Part shown: positions 1 through 11,772 of the stretch, one piece after another
How positions within the stretch are numbered: the stretch's first letter is position 1
Layout of the letters: the number at the start of each line of letters is the position of its first letter
Source of the DNA: Pantoea nemavictus
GTDB taxonomy: Bacteria > Pseudomonadota > Gammaproteobacteria > Enterobacterales > Enterobacteriaceae
Assembly (NCBI RefSeq): GCF_037479095.1
Contig: NZ_JBBGZW010000001.1
Location: 682,001-746,000 of the forward strand
DNA: 64,000 nt
Reading direction: 5' to 3'
Notes under the pieces: generated by a model
The model's input: only the letters and a program-made list of their open reading frames with translations
What the model was told of the DNA's origin: nothing
The model's database searches: none
Translations under genes and position numbers: made by a program

Positions 1-1
1 G

Positions 2-100
2 CCAATACCAGCGTCGACGCAATATCTGCGCGCCGGTAAGCAGGAAGATCAATTTGATCATGTCGCCTCTGCGGAGGAATTAACACTGCTTAAAAATTAG
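2..100 (+). CDS. 3' end of an unidentified gene (partial)
   Basis: An open frame runs from the left edge to a TAG stop at 98-100. It gives 32 residues, rich in charged and polar amino acids and ending in LTLLKN. It points towards nuoN, and the nuo terminator lies between the two. The residues read like a plausible soluble C-terminus, but I do not recognise the family and cannot exclude chance. Only sequence to the left of the window can settle it. Confidence 0.35.
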   Translation, partial: PIPASTQYLRAGKQEDQFDHVASAEELTLLKN

Positions 101-130
101 CAACGTCAGCAGGGATTGTCAGATTTCAGG

Positions 131-159
131 CAAAAAAAATCAGGCCCGCAGGCCTGATT
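131..159 (-). terminator. rho-independent terminator of the nuo operon
   Basis: A perfect 9-bp stem (AATCAGGCC/GGCCTGATT, 138-146 and 151-159) with a 4-nt loop is followed on the minus strand by a run of T (131-138). It lies about 20 bp downstream of the nuoN stop, where the 13-gene operon should end. Confidence 0.9.
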
Positions 160-180
160 CAGTGATGACATGGGTTTGGC

Positions 181-1638
181 TTACATCAATGGCTGAGCCA
201 TCTGCACCAGCGTGATCAGCGGCTGCGGATAAACACCGAGCAGCAGTACCAGAATCGCAGAGATCAGCACCACAACACCACCCGCCGTAAACGCCCAGTT
301 GGCTTGGGTGTCGCGGTTATGCAGTTCTGGCGGACTCAGATACAAGCTCACCGTTACGCGCAGATAATAGTAAAGACCAATCGCACTACCGGCTACCACG
401 GCACCACTCAACCACCACAGATGTGCGTTCACACTTGAAGCGATCACGTAGAATTTACCGATGAAGCCGAGCGTCATCGGGATACCCGCCAGTGACAACA
501 TCATCACCGTCATTACTGCTGACAGAATCGGACGATGCCAGAACAGGCCACGATAAGAGTAGAGCGTATCGGCATCCGGACCACGATATGGGCTCGACAT
601 CAGGCTAACCACACCGAACGCACCAAGGCTGCTGAACAGATAACCAGCCAGATAAACACCGGCGGTTTCTAGCGACAGTTGATGCGTTTTCACCGCAATC
701 AGCGCTACCAGTAAATATCCCAGATGCGCAATGGAGGAGTAACCCAGCAGACGCTTGATGTTGCTCTGAGAAATCGCCATCAGGTTACCGAACAGAATCG
801 ACGCGAAGGCAATGATACCCAGCACGGTTCGAACGGCTTCGCTGTCAGTGACTGGCGCGTACATGAATAGACGCATAATCACGGCGAAAATCGCAATCTT
901 ACTGGCGGTGGCGAGGAAGGTTGAAACCGGCGCAGGCGCACCCTGATAAACGTCTGGCGTCCACAGGTGGAACGGCACCAGCGACAGTTTAAAGCCCAGA
1001 CCGATAATCATCATGCCCAGACCCAGCAGCAGCAGCGGCTCCTGAATCATGCTATCGCTCAGGCTTTTGCCCAACTGCACAAAGCTCAGGCTGCCGGAGT
1101 CTGCATAAATCAGGGCGATACCGAACAGCAGGAAGGATGACGCTGCAGCTGACAGAATGGTGTATTTCAGTGACGCTTCCAGCGAACGTTTCTGGCGGAA
1201 GGCGTAACCAATCAAACCAAACAGCGGCAGAGAGAGCAGTTCGATGCCGATGAACAACGCCGCCAGATGGTTAGCGCTCGCCAGCACAATACCACCGAGA
1301 GCCGCAATCAGCACCAGCAGATAGAACTCATCTTTGTTGTCTGGGAAACCGGCCAACCATGGATAAGCAAAGGTGCAGGTGGCCAGGCTCGCTAACACCA
1401 CCAGCGCGGTGTAGAACATCGAATAGCCATCAACACGCAGCAGCGGCGTGACATCCATCGCCCCCGCCTGGCCGACAAACCACAGAGAAAACAGCGCAAT
1501 GTTAAGTCCGATCACGGTCAGCGTGGCATTAACAAAGTGATTGCGTCGCCACGCAATGGATAGCATCACCACCACCACCGTCAATCCGACGATCAACAGC
1601 GGCAGTAACGCGATCAGATGTTGAGGAGTTATTGTCAT
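181..1638 (-). CDS. nuoN: NADH-quinone oxidoreductase subunit N
   Basis: NuoN is one of three antiporter-like membrane subunits of complex I and takes part in proton translocation in the inner membrane. The 485-residue product is hydrophobic throughout. It carries the family's key charged residues in membrane helices: Glu133 ([12 protein letters not shown]), Lys158 (SLEASLKYT) and Lys217 ([14 protein letters not shown]). Its length matches E. coli NuoN. It is the last gene of the nuo operon, 6 bp after nuoM and just before a strong terminator. Nothing is unusual. Confidence 0.98.
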   Translation of the reverse strand: MTITPQHLIALLPLLIVGLTVVVVMLSIAWRRNHFVNATLTVIGLNIALFSLWFVGQAGAMDVTPLLRVDGYSMFYTALVVLASLATCTFAYPWLAGFPDNKDEFYLLVLIAALGGIVLASANHLAALFIGIELLSLPLFGLIGYAFRQKRSLEASLKYTILSAAASSFLLFGIALIYADSGSLSFVQLGKSLSDSMIQEPLLLLGLGMMIIGLGFKLSLVPFHLWTPDVYQGAPAPVSTFLATASKIAIFAVIMRLFMYAPVTDSEAVRTVLGIIAFASILFGNLMAISQSNIKRLLGYSSIAHLGYLLVALIAVKTHQLSLETAGVYLAGYLFSSLGAFGVVSLMSSPYRGPDADTLYSYRGLFWHRPILSAVMTVMMLSLAGIPMTLGFIGKFYVIASSVNAHLWWLSGAVVAGSAIGLYYYLRVTVSLYLSPPELHNRDTQANWAFTAGGVVVLISAILVLLLGVYPQPLITLVQMAQPLM

Positions 1639-1644
1639 GGCGAA

Positions 1645-3165
1645 TTACGGCCTTGTAGTTGAAATTGAAGCGGTAAACCACTGCTGAATATTGCTCATCG
1701 CAGCATGGGATGTGTCGAGGATTGGCTGCGGATAAATCCCCAGCAGCACCAGCAACACCACCAATACGCCGATAGTCATGAACTCACGCGGTGACATGCC
1801 TGGCAGCGGATCTTTTGACTTCGCTTCGCCGAAGTAAGCGCGCTGCATCATGATCAGCGAGTAAACCGACGCAAACACCAGACCAAAAGTCGCAATGACG
1901 ATAATCACCGGCACCACCTGGAAACTGCCGGTCAGAATCATAAATTCGCCGACAAAGTTACCGGTGCCCGGCATACCGAGGTTTGCAACCGCGAAGAACA
2001 GCGACAGACCCGGAATCCATTTAATCCGCGACCACAAACCGCCCATCTGACGCAGGTCGCGCGTATGCAGACGCTCATACAGCTGACCACACAGAATGAA
2101 CAGTGCTGCTGCCGAAAGGCCGTGCGCAATCATCTGAATTACCGCGCCCTGGAAGGCCAGCTGGCTGCCGGTGTAGATGGCGATCAGTACGAAGCCCATG
2201 TGCGAAACGGAGGTGTAAGCAATCAGGCGTTTGATATCGGTTTGCGAGAAAGCCATCCACGCACCGTAGAAGATGCCGAGGATACCGAGCCACATCGCAA
2301 TCGGAGCAAACTCCGCAGACGCATTTGGGAACAGCGGCAAGCTGAAGCGCAGCAGACCATAGGCCGCGGTTTTCAACAGAATACCGGCGAGGTCAACCGA
2401 ACCCGCGGTAGGTGCCTGGCTGTGTGCGTCGGGCAACCAACCGTGCAGTGGCACTACCGGCATTTTCACCGCAAAGGCGATGAAGAAGCCCAGCATCAGC
2501 AGATACTCAACGGTGTGCGACATCGGGGTTTTCAGCAGCTCTTCATAGCTGAAGGTCCAGACGCCGGTTGCGTTGTAGTGCACAAAGACCAGCGCCAGAA
2601 TCGACACCAACATAATCAGACCGGAAGCCTGGGTATAGATGAAGAACTTGGTCGCCGCACTAATGCGTGTTTTACCGTCTGATGCTTTATGACCCCAAAG
2701 TGCGATGAGGAAGTACATCGGCACCAGCATCATTTCCCAGAAGAAGAAGAACAGGAACATGTCGATGGAGAGGAACACGCCAATCACACCACCAAGAATC
2801 CACATCAGGTTGAGGTGGAAGAAGCCCTGATACTTCTCAATTTCATTCCAGGAACATAGCACTGCCATCAGGCCGAGCAGACCGGTTAGCACCACCATCA
2901 GCAGCGACAGACCATCAATCGCCAGATGGAAGTTGATACCAAAACGCGGAATCCACGGTACCGAGAACGTCGATTGCCATTGCGGAATGCCCGCAGCCTG
3001 CGTCAGTGAATAGCCTCCCTGCAACCACAGTTGCAGGCCAAGCGCCAGCGTCAGGCCCATGGTGATCATGGCAATCCATCGCGGAACTTTTGCGCCAAGA
3101 CGCTCCGCAAGCCAGCAGAGCAAGCCACCGACAAAAGGTATGATTATTAGCCAAGGTAATAACAC
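1645..3165 (-). CDS. nuoM: NADH-quinone oxidoreductase subunit M
   Basis: NuoM is an antiporter-like, proton-pumping membrane subunit of complex I. The 506-residue protein has Glu144 (FFWEMMLVP) and Lys234 (FAVKMPVVPLHGWLP), the conserved charge pair of the family, and the C-terminal end expected from E. coli. The start is a GTG at 3165 preceded by GGGAAG at a normal distance. The ATG five bases upstream is in another frame. It is separated from nuoL by an unusually long 212-bp gap but from nuoN by only 6 bp. Confidence 0.98.
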   Translation of the reverse strand: MLLPWLIIIPFVGGLLCWLAERLGAKVPRWIAMITMGLTLALGLQLWLQGGYSLTQAAGIPQWQSTFSVPWIPRFGINFHLAIDGLSLLMVVLTGLLGLMAVLCSWNEIEKYQGFFHLNLMWILGGVIGVFLSIDMFLFFFFWEMMLVPMYFLIALWGHKASDGKTRISAATKFFIYTQASGLIMLVSILALVFVHYNATGVWTFSYEELLKTPMSHTVEYLLMLGFFIAFAVKMPVVPLHGWLPDAHSQAPTAGSVDLAGILLKTAAYGLLRFSLPLFPNASAEFAPIAMWLGILGIFYGAWMAFSQTDIKRLIAYTSVSHMGFVLIAIYTGSQLAFQGAVIQMIAHGLSAAALFILCGQLYERLHTRDLRQMGGLWSRIKWIPGLSLFFAVANLGMPGTGNFVGEFMILTGSFQVVPVIIVIATFGLVFASVYSLIMMQRAYFGEAKSKDPLPGMSPREFMTIGVLVVLLVLLGIYPQPILDTSHAAMSNIQQWFTASISTTRP

Positions 3166-3213
3166 GGCATACTTCCCTTTTTTCAGCCTGATTTCGAGCT
3201 ATCTTACTTGCCA

Positions 3214-3289
3214 TTTTCGTTCCCGGCAGTGCCCGCAATCCTCACGTACCTAAGTACGCTCCGGTTGCTGTGCGCTGGCGGTAACGAAA
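3214..3289. repeat. imperfect inverted repeat in the nuoL-nuoM gap
   Basis: The 212-bp space between nuoL and nuoM holds an imperfect inverted repeat. Outer arms TTTTCGTT (3214-3221) and AACGAAA (3283-3289) close over further short matches around a central GTAC-CTAA-GTAC (3246-3257). No coding frame is convincing here. It could form an RNA hairpin in the nuo transcript and looks like a small interspersed repeat, but no second copy lies in the window and I cannot assign a family. Confidence 0.5.
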
Positions 3290-3377
3290 CTGGCTGCGCC
3301 GATTACGCTTCGTCATTCAGGCAACTTTTACATTCGCTACTGGGGTGAGAAAACTTACCCGCCCCGCTCATCAATCT

Positions 3378-5213
3378 TTAAATCACCAGCAGCAGCGCCA
3401 GCACCACCACGGCGCCAACGCTCATCGAGGCCACGTACCAGCGCAGATAACCGTTCTCACTCACTACCAACCCTTTATTACCAATACGCGACAGCAGCGC
3501 AGGCAGGTTCATCAGTGAATTAAGCGGGTCGCGCTTCAGCAGCCAGGCAATGCCGAGATAAGGTTTCACGAACACCTTGTCATACAGCCAATCGAAGCCC
3601 CAGGCCGCGAACCACCAGGTGCCAAAGAAACGACCCGGCGCGCTGTTGGCGATGCTGGTAACCAGCTGACGTTTACCCAGCCACAGCGCTGCAGCAATCA
3701 GGATTCCGACGATTGCCACTACGCCTGAGGTGATTTCCAGCATCACTTTGCCGCCTTCACCAAATTCGTTCTGCGGCAAGACGCCCGCCAGCGGTGGAGT
3801 AATCAGCGCACCAATAAAGGTGGAGAGCACCATCAGCACAATCAGCGGCAGATGATGAGTAATGCCTTTGCCAGCGTGAGCATGAATTTTCTCTTCACCG
3901 TGGAACACGATGAAGATCATGCGGAAGGTGTAGATTGAGGTGAGGAATGCACCCACCAGACCCGCAACCATCAGATTGATGTGACCATTCGCCAGCGCAC
4001 CAAACAGGATTTCATCTTTACTGTAGAAACCTGCGGTAATCAGCGGCAGTGCCGCTAGCGCAGCGCCACCCACCAGGAAGCAGACATAAACCAGTGGGAT
4101 GCTCTTACGCAGGCCGCCCATCTTGAAGATGTTTTGCTCATGGTGGCAGGCAAGAATGACCGAGCCTGAAGAGAGGAACAGCAAGGCTTTAAAGAATGCA
4201 TGCGTCATCAGGTGGAAAATCGCCGCGTCCCATGCCTGCACGCCAAGCGCGAGGAACATATAACCAATCTGACTCATGGTGGAGTAAGCCAGCACGCGTT
4301 TGATGTCGGTTTGCACCAGCGCAGCAAAACCTGCCAGCACCAAGGTAATCGCACCAATGATTCCGACCAGGTGCAACACTTCCGGCGTTAACAGGAACAG
4401 ACCGTGGGTACGTGCAATCAGGTAGACACCGGCGGTTACCATGGTGGCGGCGTGAATCAGCGCCGAAACCGGGGTTGGACCCGCCATCGCATCCGCCAGC
4501 CACGTTTGTAACGGCAGCTGTGCAGATTTACCCACCGCGCCACCCAACAGCATCAGGGTTGCCCACTGCAGCATATGGTTGTCAGCAGCAAAGTGCGCTG
4601 GTGCCAGCTCAACCAGTTCGCGGAAGTTCAGCGTACCCAGTTCGTTGTAAAGGATGAACAAGGCGAAAGCGAGGAACACATCACCGACACGGGTGATGAT
4701 AAAGGCTTTCATCGCCGCTTTGCCGTTCTCTGGATTGCTGTAGTAGAAGCCAATCAGCAGATAAGAACACAGGCCCACACCTTCCCAACCGAGATACATC
4801 AGCATCAGGTTATCGGCCAGTACTAACACCACCATGCTCGCAATAAACAGGTTGGTGTAAGCGAAGAAGCGCGAATAACCTTCTTCACCACGCATGTACC
4901 ATGAAGCGAACATGTGGATGAAGAATCCGACACCGGTAACGACTGACAGCATGGTCAGCGATAAGCCGTCCAGCACCAGATTTACTTTGATGTCAAAATT
5001 GCCAACGTGAATCCAGGTCCACAGCGCTTGTGTAAACGGCTGCTGTCCCTGATTGAAGAAGTCAAAACCGGCATAAATAGTGGTCAATGCTGCCAGACCA
5101 ACCGATCCCATTCCGATTGCAGCCGACAGGTTCTCCGACCAGCGACCGCGTGAAAACGCTAATAGCAGAAAGCCAATCAGCGGAAATAATACGGTTAAAT
5201 AGAGAAGATTCAT
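3378..5213 (-). CDS. nuoL: NADH-quinone oxidoreductase subunit L
   Basis: NuoL is the distal antiporter-like subunit of complex I, with a long lateral helix at its C-terminus that runs along the membrane arm. The 611-residue product has the conserved Glu144 ([16 protein letters not shown]) and Lys229 ([16 protein letters not shown]), at the same numbers as in E. coli. The start overlaps the end of nuoK by 4 bp (ATGA type), indicating translational coupling. The downstream neighbour nuoM follows only after a 212-bp repeat-bearing gap. Confidence 0.98.
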   Translation of the reverse strand: MNLLYLTVLFPLIGFLLLAFSRGRWSENLSAAIGMGSVGLAALTTIYAGFDFFNQGQQPFTQALWTWIHVGNFDIKVNLVLDGLSLTMLSVVTGVGFFIHMFASWYMRGEEGYSRFFAYTNLFIASMVVLVLADNLMLMYLGWEGVGLCSYLLIGFYYSNPENGKAAMKAFIITRVGDVFLAFALFILYNELGTLNFRELVELAPAHFAADNHMLQWATLMLLGGAVGKSAQLPLQTWLADAMAGPTPVSALIHAATMVTAGVYLIARTHGLFLLTPEVLHLVGIIGAITLVLAGFAALVQTDIKRVLAYSTMSQIGYMFLALGVQAWDAAIFHLMTHAFFKALLFLSSGSVILACHHEQNIFKMGGLRKSIPLVYVCFLVGGAALAALPLITAGFYSKDEILFGALANGHINLMVAGLVGAFLTSIYTFRMIFIVFHGEEKIHAHAGKGITHHLPLIVLMVLSTFIGALITPPLAGVLPQNEFGEGGKVMLEITSGVVAIVGILIAAALWLGKRQLVTSIANSAPGRFFGTWWFAAWGFDWLYDKVFVKPYLGIAWLLKRDPLNSLMNLPALLSRIGNKGLVVSENGYLRWYVASMSVGAVVVLALLLVI

Positions 5214-5512
5214 CCGCGCATCTCGCTCACTGTGTCAATGTTCAGCGTCTGACGACGACGATAAAGCTGGAGCAACAGCGCCAGACCAATACTCGCTTCC
5301 GCCGCCGCAAGGCTGATTGCCAGAATGTACATCACCTGGCCGTCAGCTTGTCCCCAATAGCTGCCTGCAACCACCAGCGCTAACGCCGAGGCATTGATCA
5401 TAATTTCCAGACCAATCAGCATAAACAGGATGTTACGACGCAGCACCACCGAGGTCAGGCCGAGAACAAACAGCACAGCGGCCAGCATTAGACCGTGTTG
5501 TAACGGGATCAT
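5210..5512 (-). CDS. nuoK: NADH-quinone oxidoreductase subunit K
   Basis: NuoK is a small three-helix membrane subunit of complex I (MrpC-like) that helps link quinone chemistry to proton movement. The 100-residue product carries both essential membrane glutamates, Glu36 (LIGLEIMIN) and Glu72 ([11 protein letters not shown]). It overlaps nuoJ at its start and nuoL at its end by 4 bp each, so the three are probably translated in a coupled way. Confidence 0.98.
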   Translation of the reverse strand: MIPLQHGLMLAAVLFVLGLTSVVLRRNILFMLIGLEIMINASALALVVAGSYWGQADGQVMYILAISLAAAEASIGLALLLQLYRRRQTLNIDTVSEMRG

Positions 5513-6060
5513 GCGTGATCCTCCTTATTTGCTTGCGCATCCGCTTGACGATTGCTCAGCACTTCGCCGTGACGCTCTTCACGTCCAATATGGAAGGCCA
5601 CTACCAGACCGGCGAGCAGCAGCATTGATGCCAGCTCAACAGCCAGAACATAAGGACCAAACAAGCTGATACCGACCGCTTTGGCGTCGATGACGGTGCC
5701 ATCAATGCCCTGATCCTGTGCAGTGCTAATGGCATAAATCATTACCGCCAGCAGCAGTAACGAGACGATGCCGGGACCAATCCACAGTGAAGGCTTCAGC
5801 CACTCGCGCTCTTGATCCTGCTGGGTTTTGCCCAGGTTCAGCATCATCACCACGAAGACGAACAGCACCATGATAGCGCCGGCGTAAACGATGATTTCCA
5901 GGGCACCCGCAAAGTAGGCGCCCATTGAGAAGAACACGCCGGCAATCGACAGCAGCGAAACAATCAGGTACAGCAGCGCATGTACCGGATTGGTGTGAGT
6001 GATAACGCGCAACGTCGTCAACACCGCGACCAGTCCGCAAAGATAAAACGCAAATTCCAT
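5509..6060 (-). CDS. nuoJ: NADH-quinone oxidoreductase subunit J
   Basis: NuoJ is a five-helix membrane subunit of complex I near the quinone site. The 183-residue product has the conserved helix containing [19 protein letters not shown] and a polar C-terminal tail, as in E. coli. It lies 10 bp after nuoI and overlaps nuoK by 4 bp. Confidence 0.97.
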   Translation of the reverse strand: MEFAFYLCGLVAVLTTLRVITHTNPVHALLYLIVSLLSIAGVFFSMGAYFAGALEIIVYAGAIMVLFVFVVMMLNLGKTQQDQEREWLKPSLWIGPGIVSLLLLAVMIYAISTAQDQGIDGTVIDAKAVGISLFGPYVLAVELASMLLLAGLVVAFHIGREERHGEVLSNRQADAQANKEDHA

Positions 6061-6070
6061 ACCTGGCTCC

Positions 6071-6613
6071 TTAAGGTAACAGCCCTTTGACGTCGATCGG
6101 CTTGGCTTCGTTTTCCGCTTCGCCCTTCTCTTTTCCGTCGATCGCCATACCAGCCATACGATAGAAGTTGTATTCCGGGTACTTACCCGGACCGGAAATC
6201 AGCAGGTCTTCCTTCTCATACACCAGATCCTGACGCTTAAACTCACCCAATTCAAAATCGGGCGTCAGCTGGATCGCGGTGGTTGGGCACGCTTCTTCGC
6301 ACAGACCACAGAAGATGCAGCGTGAGAAGTTGATGCGGAAAAACTCTGGATACCAGCGTCCATCCTGCGTTTCAGCTTTCTGCAGCGAGATACAGCCGAC
6401 AGGGCACGCTACCGCACACAAGTTACAGGCAACGCAGCGCTCTGCACCGTCCGGATCGCGCGTCAGCACAATACGTCCACGGTAACGCGGCGGCAGATAA
6501 ACCGGCTCTTCCGGATACATTTGGGTTTCGCGCTTGGCGAAGGCATGCATGCCTATCATCCAGATACTGCGCACTGTCGTGCCGAAGCCAACGACAATAT
6601 CTTTTAAAGTCAT
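6071..6613 (-). CDS. nuoI: NADH-quinone oxidoreductase subunit I (ferredoxin-like)
   Basis: NuoI carries two [4Fe-4S] clusters (N6a, N6b) that pass electrons towards NuoB and quinone on the cytoplasmic side of the membrane. The two Cys motifs are visible: Cys60, 63, 66, 70 and Cys99, 102, 105, 109. I chose the ATG at 6613, which gives [11 protein letters not shown] and 180 residues as in E. coli. A longer frame extends 26 codons upstream but those codons overlap nuoH and do not resemble the family. Confidence 0.98.
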   Translation of the reverse strand: MTLKDIVVGFGTTVRSIWMIGMHAFAKRETQMYPEEPVYLPPRYRGRIVLTRDPDGAERCVACNLCAVACPVGCISLQKAETQDGRWYPEFFRINFSRCIFCGLCEEACPTTAIQLTPDFELGEFKRQDLVYEKEDLLISGPGKYPEYNFYRMAGMAIDGKEKGEAENEAKPIDVKGLLP

Positions 6614-6624
6614 TTCATTGTCCC

Positions 6625-7602
6625 TTACTGCGCGGTGGACAGAATCACTGCGGCGGTCGCCAGCAGGTTCAACAGCGTCAACGGCAGACACACTTTCCAG
6701 CCGAACGACAGCACCTGGTCATAGCGTGGACGCGGCAGCGCAGCACGAATCAGGATAAACATCACCATAAAGAACGCTGTTTTCAAAGCGAACCAGATGA
6801 ATGGCGGCAGGAACGGACCGTGCCAGCCACCGAAGAACAGCGTGACAATCAGCGCTGATACAGTAGTGATCGCCACGTATTCACCGACGAAGAACAGGCC
6901 GAATTTCATACCGGCATATTCAATGTGGTAACCATCCGCCAACTCCTGCTCCGCTTCTGGTTGGTCAAACGGGTGGCGGTGGCAGACCGCAACGCCGGCG
7001 ATGCAGAAGGTGAGGAAGCCGAAGAACTGCGGAATGATGTTCCACAGATGCGCCTGACTTTCGACGATGGCATTCATATTGAATGAACCGGCTTGCGCCA
7101 CAACACCCATCAGCGACAGACCAAGGAACACTTCGTAGCTCAGCGTCTGCGCCGAGGCACGCATCGCACCCAGCAGCGAGTATTTGTTATTACTCGACCA
7201 GCCAGCGAACAGCACCGCATAGACCGCCAGACCCGCCATCATCAGGAAGAACAGCAAACCGATGTTCAGGTCGGTGACCATCCACGTTGGCGAAACCGGT
7301 ACAATGGCAAAGGCCAGCAGCAGCGATACAAAGGCGATAACCGGTGCCAGTGTAAAGATGAAGCGGTCGGTAAACGGCGGAACCCAGTCCTCTTTAAAGA
7401 ACATTTTGATCATATCTGCAGCCAGCTGCAGCGATCCGCCCCACCCTACACGGTTCGGTCCGTAGCGGTTTTGCCACAAGCCGAGCAGACGACGCTCGGC
7501 GAAACTCATGAAAGCACCGCAACCCACCACGACCAACAGGATGACCAGCGCTTTGCCAATGTTGATCAGGATTTCAATAACGTCCGGTGTCAGCCAACTC
7601 AT
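6625..7602 (-). CDS. nuoH: NADH-quinone oxidoreductase subunit H
   Basis: NuoH is the eight-helix membrane subunit that forms part of the quinone cavity and joins the peripheral and membrane arms of complex I. The 325-residue product has the typical stretches [35 protein letters not shown] and [16 protein letters not shown], which border the quinone tunnel. It overlaps nuoG by 4 bp and ends 11 bp before nuoI. Confidence 0.98.
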   Translation of the reverse strand: MSWLTPDVIEILINIGKALVILLVVVGCGAFMSFAERRLLGLWQNRYGPNRVGWGGSLQLAADMIKMFFKEDWVPPFTDRFIFTLAPVIAFVSLLLAFAIVPVSPTWMVTDLNIGLLFFLMMAGLAVYAVLFAGWSSNNKYSLLGAMRASAQTLSYEVFLGLSLMGVVAQAGSFNMNAIVESQAHLWNIIPQFFGFLTFCIAGVAVCHRHPFDQPEAEQELADGYHIEYAGMKFGLFFVGEYVAITTVSALIVTLFFGGWHGPFLPPFIWFALKTAFFMVMFILIRAALPRPRYDQVLSFGWKVCLPLTLLNLLATAAVILSTAQ

Positions 7603-10322
7603 TGCGCGGCCTCCTGCAGTTTGTCAATTTGCGCACCTGAGAGGAACGGCGGCACACCTGGCATACCGAGCGGTAAACCCACCTGCCCCGCTTGCAGCGA
7701 CGCAGAGAAACGTACCGGCAAACGTAACGTTTCTCCGGCACAGACCAGCTCGACAGAGGAACCGTTGTTAACGCCCAGTTTCTCAGCATCAGCCGGGTTA
7801 ATCACCAGCGTGGCCGGTGACATGCGTTTCTGGAAGGTGGTTGAGCGCTGCGTCATCTCTTCACTGCCAAACAGCTGGTAGTAAGGAGCGACACGCCACT
7901 GGCTGCCCTCAACGAAGCTTTCCGGAATCGCAGTAAACCACGGCAAAGAGCGATCGCTGGCTTCAAACAGACGTACGCCTGGATCGCCATGACGCAGTTT
8001 GCCGCCGACTTCCGCCTGGAACTTGTTCCATGCTTGCGGTGAGTTCCAGCCCGGCGCCCAGGCAAATGGAATCTGCGAACGAGGTGCACTTGGTTGGTTG
8101 TTACCTTCCATCGAGAAGGCAAACATGGTGTCTTTATCCTGCGGCTGGCGCGGTTCATGCACGCTGATGTTGGCACGCATCGCGGTACGGCCACTGTTAC
8201 GATGCGGGGAACGCGCCAATTTTTGACCACGGATACGGAAGCTTGCGTCTGGCGCGGCATCTTTAATGCCTTTCAGCTGTGGCAGCGCCGCAACGGTGGC
8301 ATCAATCACGTGATCGAGCTGTGTCCAGTCAATGTGACGGCTTTCAACCGCGCTGTGCAGCGAGCGCAACCAGCGCCAGCTTTCCAGCATCACGACGCTG
8401 TCATCGTAATAAGACGGATCGTAAACCTGGAAGAAGCGCTGAGCACGACCTTCATGGTTGATAGATGTACCATCGCTTTCGGCGAAGCTGGCGGTAGAGA
8501 GCACCAAACCGGCTTTTTCCAGCGTTGCGGTACGCTGATGATCAACCACAATCACGTTAGCGGTGGTATCTAGCGCCGCATCTACGTCGGCCTTTGGCGC
8601 ATGACGATAGAGATCGTTTTCCAGCACCACCAGCGCATCGGCTTCGCCTTTGCTCAGCTGTTCCAGTGCGCTATCCAGCGACTGACCGCCCATCAGGCCC
8701 AGGCCGAAGCTGTTCGCCGCACCGGCTAGCAAAGTAATGCCGACATCGGCTCCGCGCGCTTTCAAGGCTTTCGCCACGTTCGCGGCGGCTTCAATCATCG
8801 CGATGCTACCGGAATGCGTACCGGAGATGATCAGCGGTTTTTTCGCCCCCGCCAGAGCCTGAACCACGACATCTAATTTGCCGTTCAGTTTGCTGTCGAA
8901 GCCGCTTACCGCTGGTGCGCTCTCATCCAACGCATTGGCGATGGCAAAGCCGAGACGTGCCTGATCTTCAACCGGTGCGCGATAGCTCCATGCCGCGATA
9001 TCATCCAGTCGGGTTTCGTCAACGTTGGTCACGAACAGCGGATGTTTGGCATGCTGACCGATATTGAGGATTGCCGCGATTTGCCAGTCAGCCACTTTCT
9101 GTGCGGCTGCCATCTCACGTGCTTTACCTTTTACCGCCTGACGTACAGACAGCGCTACGCGCGCGCCAACCTGAGTCAAATCTTCACCCAGCACCAGCAC
9201 CGCATCATAGCTTTCGATTTCGCGCAGTGATGGCGTGTAAACGCCGCCGTCCTGCAGCACTTTCAACATCAGTTCCACGCGCGCCTGCTCACTTGCTGGC
9301 ATACCGGTGGAGAAGTTTTCTGCGCCAACCAGCTCACGCAACGCGAAGTTGCTTTCAATGCTGGCGCGCGGAGAGCCGATACCGATCACTTTTTTCGCCC
9401 GACGCAGCACATCCGCCGCCGCATTCACCGCTTGTTCAGCATTCAGGCTGACCCAATCATTACCGCGTTGCTGTACCGGATGACGTGGACGATCTTTGCG
9501 ATTGACGTAGCCATAACCAAAACGACCGCGATCGCAGAGAAAATAGTGGTTTACGCTGCCGTTGTAACGGTTTTCAATCCGACGCAATTCACCATAACGC
9601 TCGCCTGGGCTGGTATTACAACCCACGCTGCACTGCTGACAGATGCTTGGCGCGAACTGCATATCCCATTTACGGTTATAGCGCTCAGAGTGCGTTTTAT
9701 CGGTGAATACGCCGGTCGGACAGATTTCCACCAGGTTGCCGGAGAATTCGCTTTCCAGCGTGCCATCTTCCGGACGACCAAAGTAGACGTTGTCATGAGC
9801 GCCATAGACGCCGAGATCTTTGCCGTCAGCATAATCTTTGTAGTAACGCACGCAACGATAACAGGCGATGCAGCGGTTCATTTCGTGTGAAATAAACGGG
9901 CCGAGGTCCTGATTCTGGTGGGTGCGCTTGGTGAAGCGGTAGCGACGGAAGCTGTGTCCGGTCATTACCGTCATATCTTGCAGGTGGCAGTTACCGCCCT
10001 CTTCGCACACTGGACAGTCGTGCGGATGGTTGGTCATCAGCCATTCCACCACGCTTTCACGAAACTCTTTCGCTTCGCCATCGTCGATGGAAATAAAGGT
10101 GCCGTCTGACGCTGGCGTCATGCAGGACATGACGAGGCGACCGCGGGTATCTTCGGCATTCTGGAATTGCTTCACCGCGCACTGGCGGCAGGCCCCTACG
10201 CTTCCCAGCGCCGGATGCCAGCAAAAATAAGGAATATCAAGGCCCAGAGAAAGACATGCCTGTAGCAGGTTGTCCGCTCCGTTCACATCATATTCTTTAC
10301 CGTCTACATGGATTGTAGCCAT
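7599..10322 (-). CDS. nuoG: NADH-quinone oxidoreductase subunit G
   Basis: NuoG is the large iron-sulfur subunit of the peripheral arm. Visible cluster ligands are the N-terminal [2Fe-2S] cysteines 34, 45, 48 and 67; the His101/Cys103/106/112 cluster; Cys151, 154, 157 and 201; and Cys228, 231, 235 and 263, the extra N7 cluster known from E. coli-type enzymes. A molybdopterin-oxidoreductase-like domain follows. I chose the ATG at 10322 ([11 protein letters not shown], 907 residues). An in-frame ATG three codons upstream lies directly against the GGAAG ribosome site, which spaces better from 10322. Confidence 0.97.
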   Translation of the reverse strand: MATIHVDGKEYDVNGADNLLQACLSLGLDIPYFCWHPALGSVGACRQCAVKQFQNAEDTRGRLVMSCMTPASDGTFISIDDGEAKEFRESVVEWLMTNHPHDCPVCEEGGNCHLQDMTVMTGHSFRRYRFTKRTHQNQDLGPFISHEMNRCIACYRCVRYYKDYADGKDLGVYGAHDNVYFGRPEDGTLESEFSGNLVEICPTGVFTDKTHSERYNRKWDMQFAPSICQQCSVGCNTSPGERYGELRRIENRYNGSVNHYFLCDRGRFGYGYVNRKDRPRHPVQQRGNDWVSLNAEQAVNAAADVLRRAKKVIGIGSPRASIESNFALRELVGAENFSTGMPASEQARVELMLKVLQDGGVYTPSLREIESYDAVLVLGEDLTQVGARVALSVRQAVKGKAREMAAAQKVADWQIAAILNIGQHAKHPLFVTNVDETRLDDIAAWSYRAPVEDQARLGFAIANALDESAPAVSGFDSKLNGKLDVVVQALAGAKKPLIISGTHSGSIAMIEAAANVAKALKARGADVGITLLAGAANSFGLGLMGGQSLDSALEQLSKGEADALVVLENDLYRHAPKADVDAALDTTANVIVVDHQRTATLEKAGLVLSTASFAESDGTSINHEGRAQRFFQVYDPSYYDDSVVMLESWRWLRSLHSAVESRHIDWTQLDHVIDATVAALPQLKGIKDAAPDASFRIRGQKLARSPHRNSGRTAMRANISVHEPRQPQDKDTMFAFSMEGNNQPSAPRSQIPFAWAPGWNSPQAWNKFQAEVGGKLRHGDPGVRLFEASDRSLPWFTAIPESFVEGSQWRVAPYYQLFGSEEMTQRSTTFQKRMSPATLVINPADAEKLGVNNGSSVELVCAGETLRLPVRFSASLQAGQVGLPLGMPGVPPFLSGAQIDKLQEAAQ

Positions 10323-10425
10323 AGTGAACATGCTTCCGTAAGGCTCGCCCTAAGACGAGCGTTAAACATCTAATTCTTTCCTCACGCTATTACGGCGCGA
10401 GGCGAGTTCCGTGTACGGCGGCCGA

Positions 10426-11772
10426 TTACCAGCGCGCTTTCAGCAGGTTCGGCTGAATACCACCGATGGCTCGGGTATTACCAAACACCTGCGGCGCAAT
10501 GCCGGCTTCAAACTCTTCACGGAAATATTTAATCGCGCTCTGCAATGGCTCGACGGCACCCGGTGCGTGGGCACAGAAGGTTTTACCTGGGCCGAGCTGG
10601 CGGCAGAGTTGCTGCAGGGTTTCGATATCACCCGGCTGACCTTTCTTCTGCTCCAGCGCACGCAGGATCTTCACGCTCCACGGCAATCCGTCACGGCACG
10701 GCGTACACCAGCCGCAAGATTCACGCGCAAAGAACTCTTCCAGATTACGTACCAGCGAAACCATATTGATTTCGTGATCGACCGCCATCGCCAGCGCGGT
10801 ACCTAAACGGCTGCCGGCTTTACCAATGCTGGCAAATTCCATTGGCAGATCGAGGTGCTGATCGGTAAGGAAGTCGGTTCCTGCGCCGCCGGGCTGCCAG
10901 GCTTTGAATTTCAAGCCATCGCGCATGCCGCCTGCGTAATCTTCCAGGATTTCACGTGCGGTAGTACCGAACGGCAGCTCCCAGACGCCGGGATTTTTCA
11001 CGCGGCCTGAGAAGCCCATCATCTTGGTGCCGGTATCTTCACTGGTAGAGATGTTTTTGTACCAATCGACGCCGTTAAGGAAGATGGCCGGCACGTTCGA
11101 CAACGTTTCCACGTTGTTGACGCAGGTCGGCTTGCCCCATACGCCAGCACTTGCCGGGAACGGTGGTTTAGAGCGCGGATTGGCGCGGCGACCTTCCAGC
11201 GAGTTGATCAGCGCCGTCTCTTCACCACAGATATAACGTCCTGCGCCGGTGTGAACGATCAGCTCGAAATCAAAACCGGTGCCGAGAATATTTTTACCGA
11301 GATAGCCCGCTTCGGTGGCTTCAGCAATCGCGCGACGCAGATTGACTGCCGCTTCGATATATTCACCGCGTAAGAAGATGTAGCCACGATAGGCTTTCAG
11401 CGCGAACGCGCTGATCAACATGCCTTCCACCAATTGGTGCGGCAGTTGCTCCATCAGCAAGCGGTCTTTATAGGTTCCCGGCTCCATTTCATCGGCGTTA
11501 CACAGCAGGTAACGGATGTTCATGGATTCGTCTTTCGGCATCAGGCTCCACTTCAGGCCGGTATTAAAGCCGGCGCCACCGCGGCCTTTCAGGCCAGAGT
11601 CTTTTACCGCCGCGACAATTTCGTCCTGGCTGAAATCTTTCAGCGCTTTTTCAGCACCGACGTAACCGTTTTTACTGCGGTATTCATCAATCCAAATTGG
11701 CTGCTTGTCGTCACGCAGACGCCAGGTCAGAGGATGTGTTTCGGCAGTACGAATGATCTGTTTAATGGTCAT
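10426..11772 (-). CDS. nuoF: NADH-quinone oxidoreductase subunit F (NADH-binding)
   Basis: NuoF holds the NADH site, the FMN and the N3 [4Fe-4S] cluster, and is the electron entry point of complex I. The 448-residue product shows the glycine-rich nucleotide region [16 protein letters not shown], the FMN/NADH stretch [19 protein letters not shown] and the cluster motif [12 protein letters not shown] plus a later FCAHAPG cysteine. It overlaps nuoE by 4 bp. A 103-bp gap with a short hairpin (GCTCG/CGAGC) separates it from nuoG. Confidence 0.98.
   Translation of the reverse strand: MTIKQIIRTAETHPLTWRLRDDKQPIWIDEYRSKNGYVGAEKALKDFSQDEIVAAVKDSGLKGRGGAGFNTGLKWSLMPKDESMNIRYLLCNADEMEPGTYKDRLLMEQLPHQLVEGMLISAFALKAYRGYIFLRGEYIEAAVNLRRAIAEATEAGYLGKNILGTGFDFELIVHTGAGRYICGEETALINSLEGRRANPRSKPPFPASAGVWGKPTCVNNVETLSNVPAIFLNGVDWYKNISTSEDTGTKMMGFSGRVKNPGVWELPFGTTAREILEDYAGGMRDGLKFKAWQPGGAGTDFLTDQHLDLPMEFASIGKAGSRLGTALAMAVDHEINMVSLVRNLEEFFARESCGWCTPCRDGLPWSVKILRALEQKKGQPGDIETLQQLCRQLGPGKTFCAHAPGAVEPLQSAIKYFREEFEAGIAPQVFGNTRAIGGIQPNLLKARW

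Noticed and set aside
7093..7881. 262-codon plus-strand frame opposite nuoH/nuoG
   Set aside because: Low-complexity, Gln/His/Arg-rich shadow of two well-conserved nuo genes.
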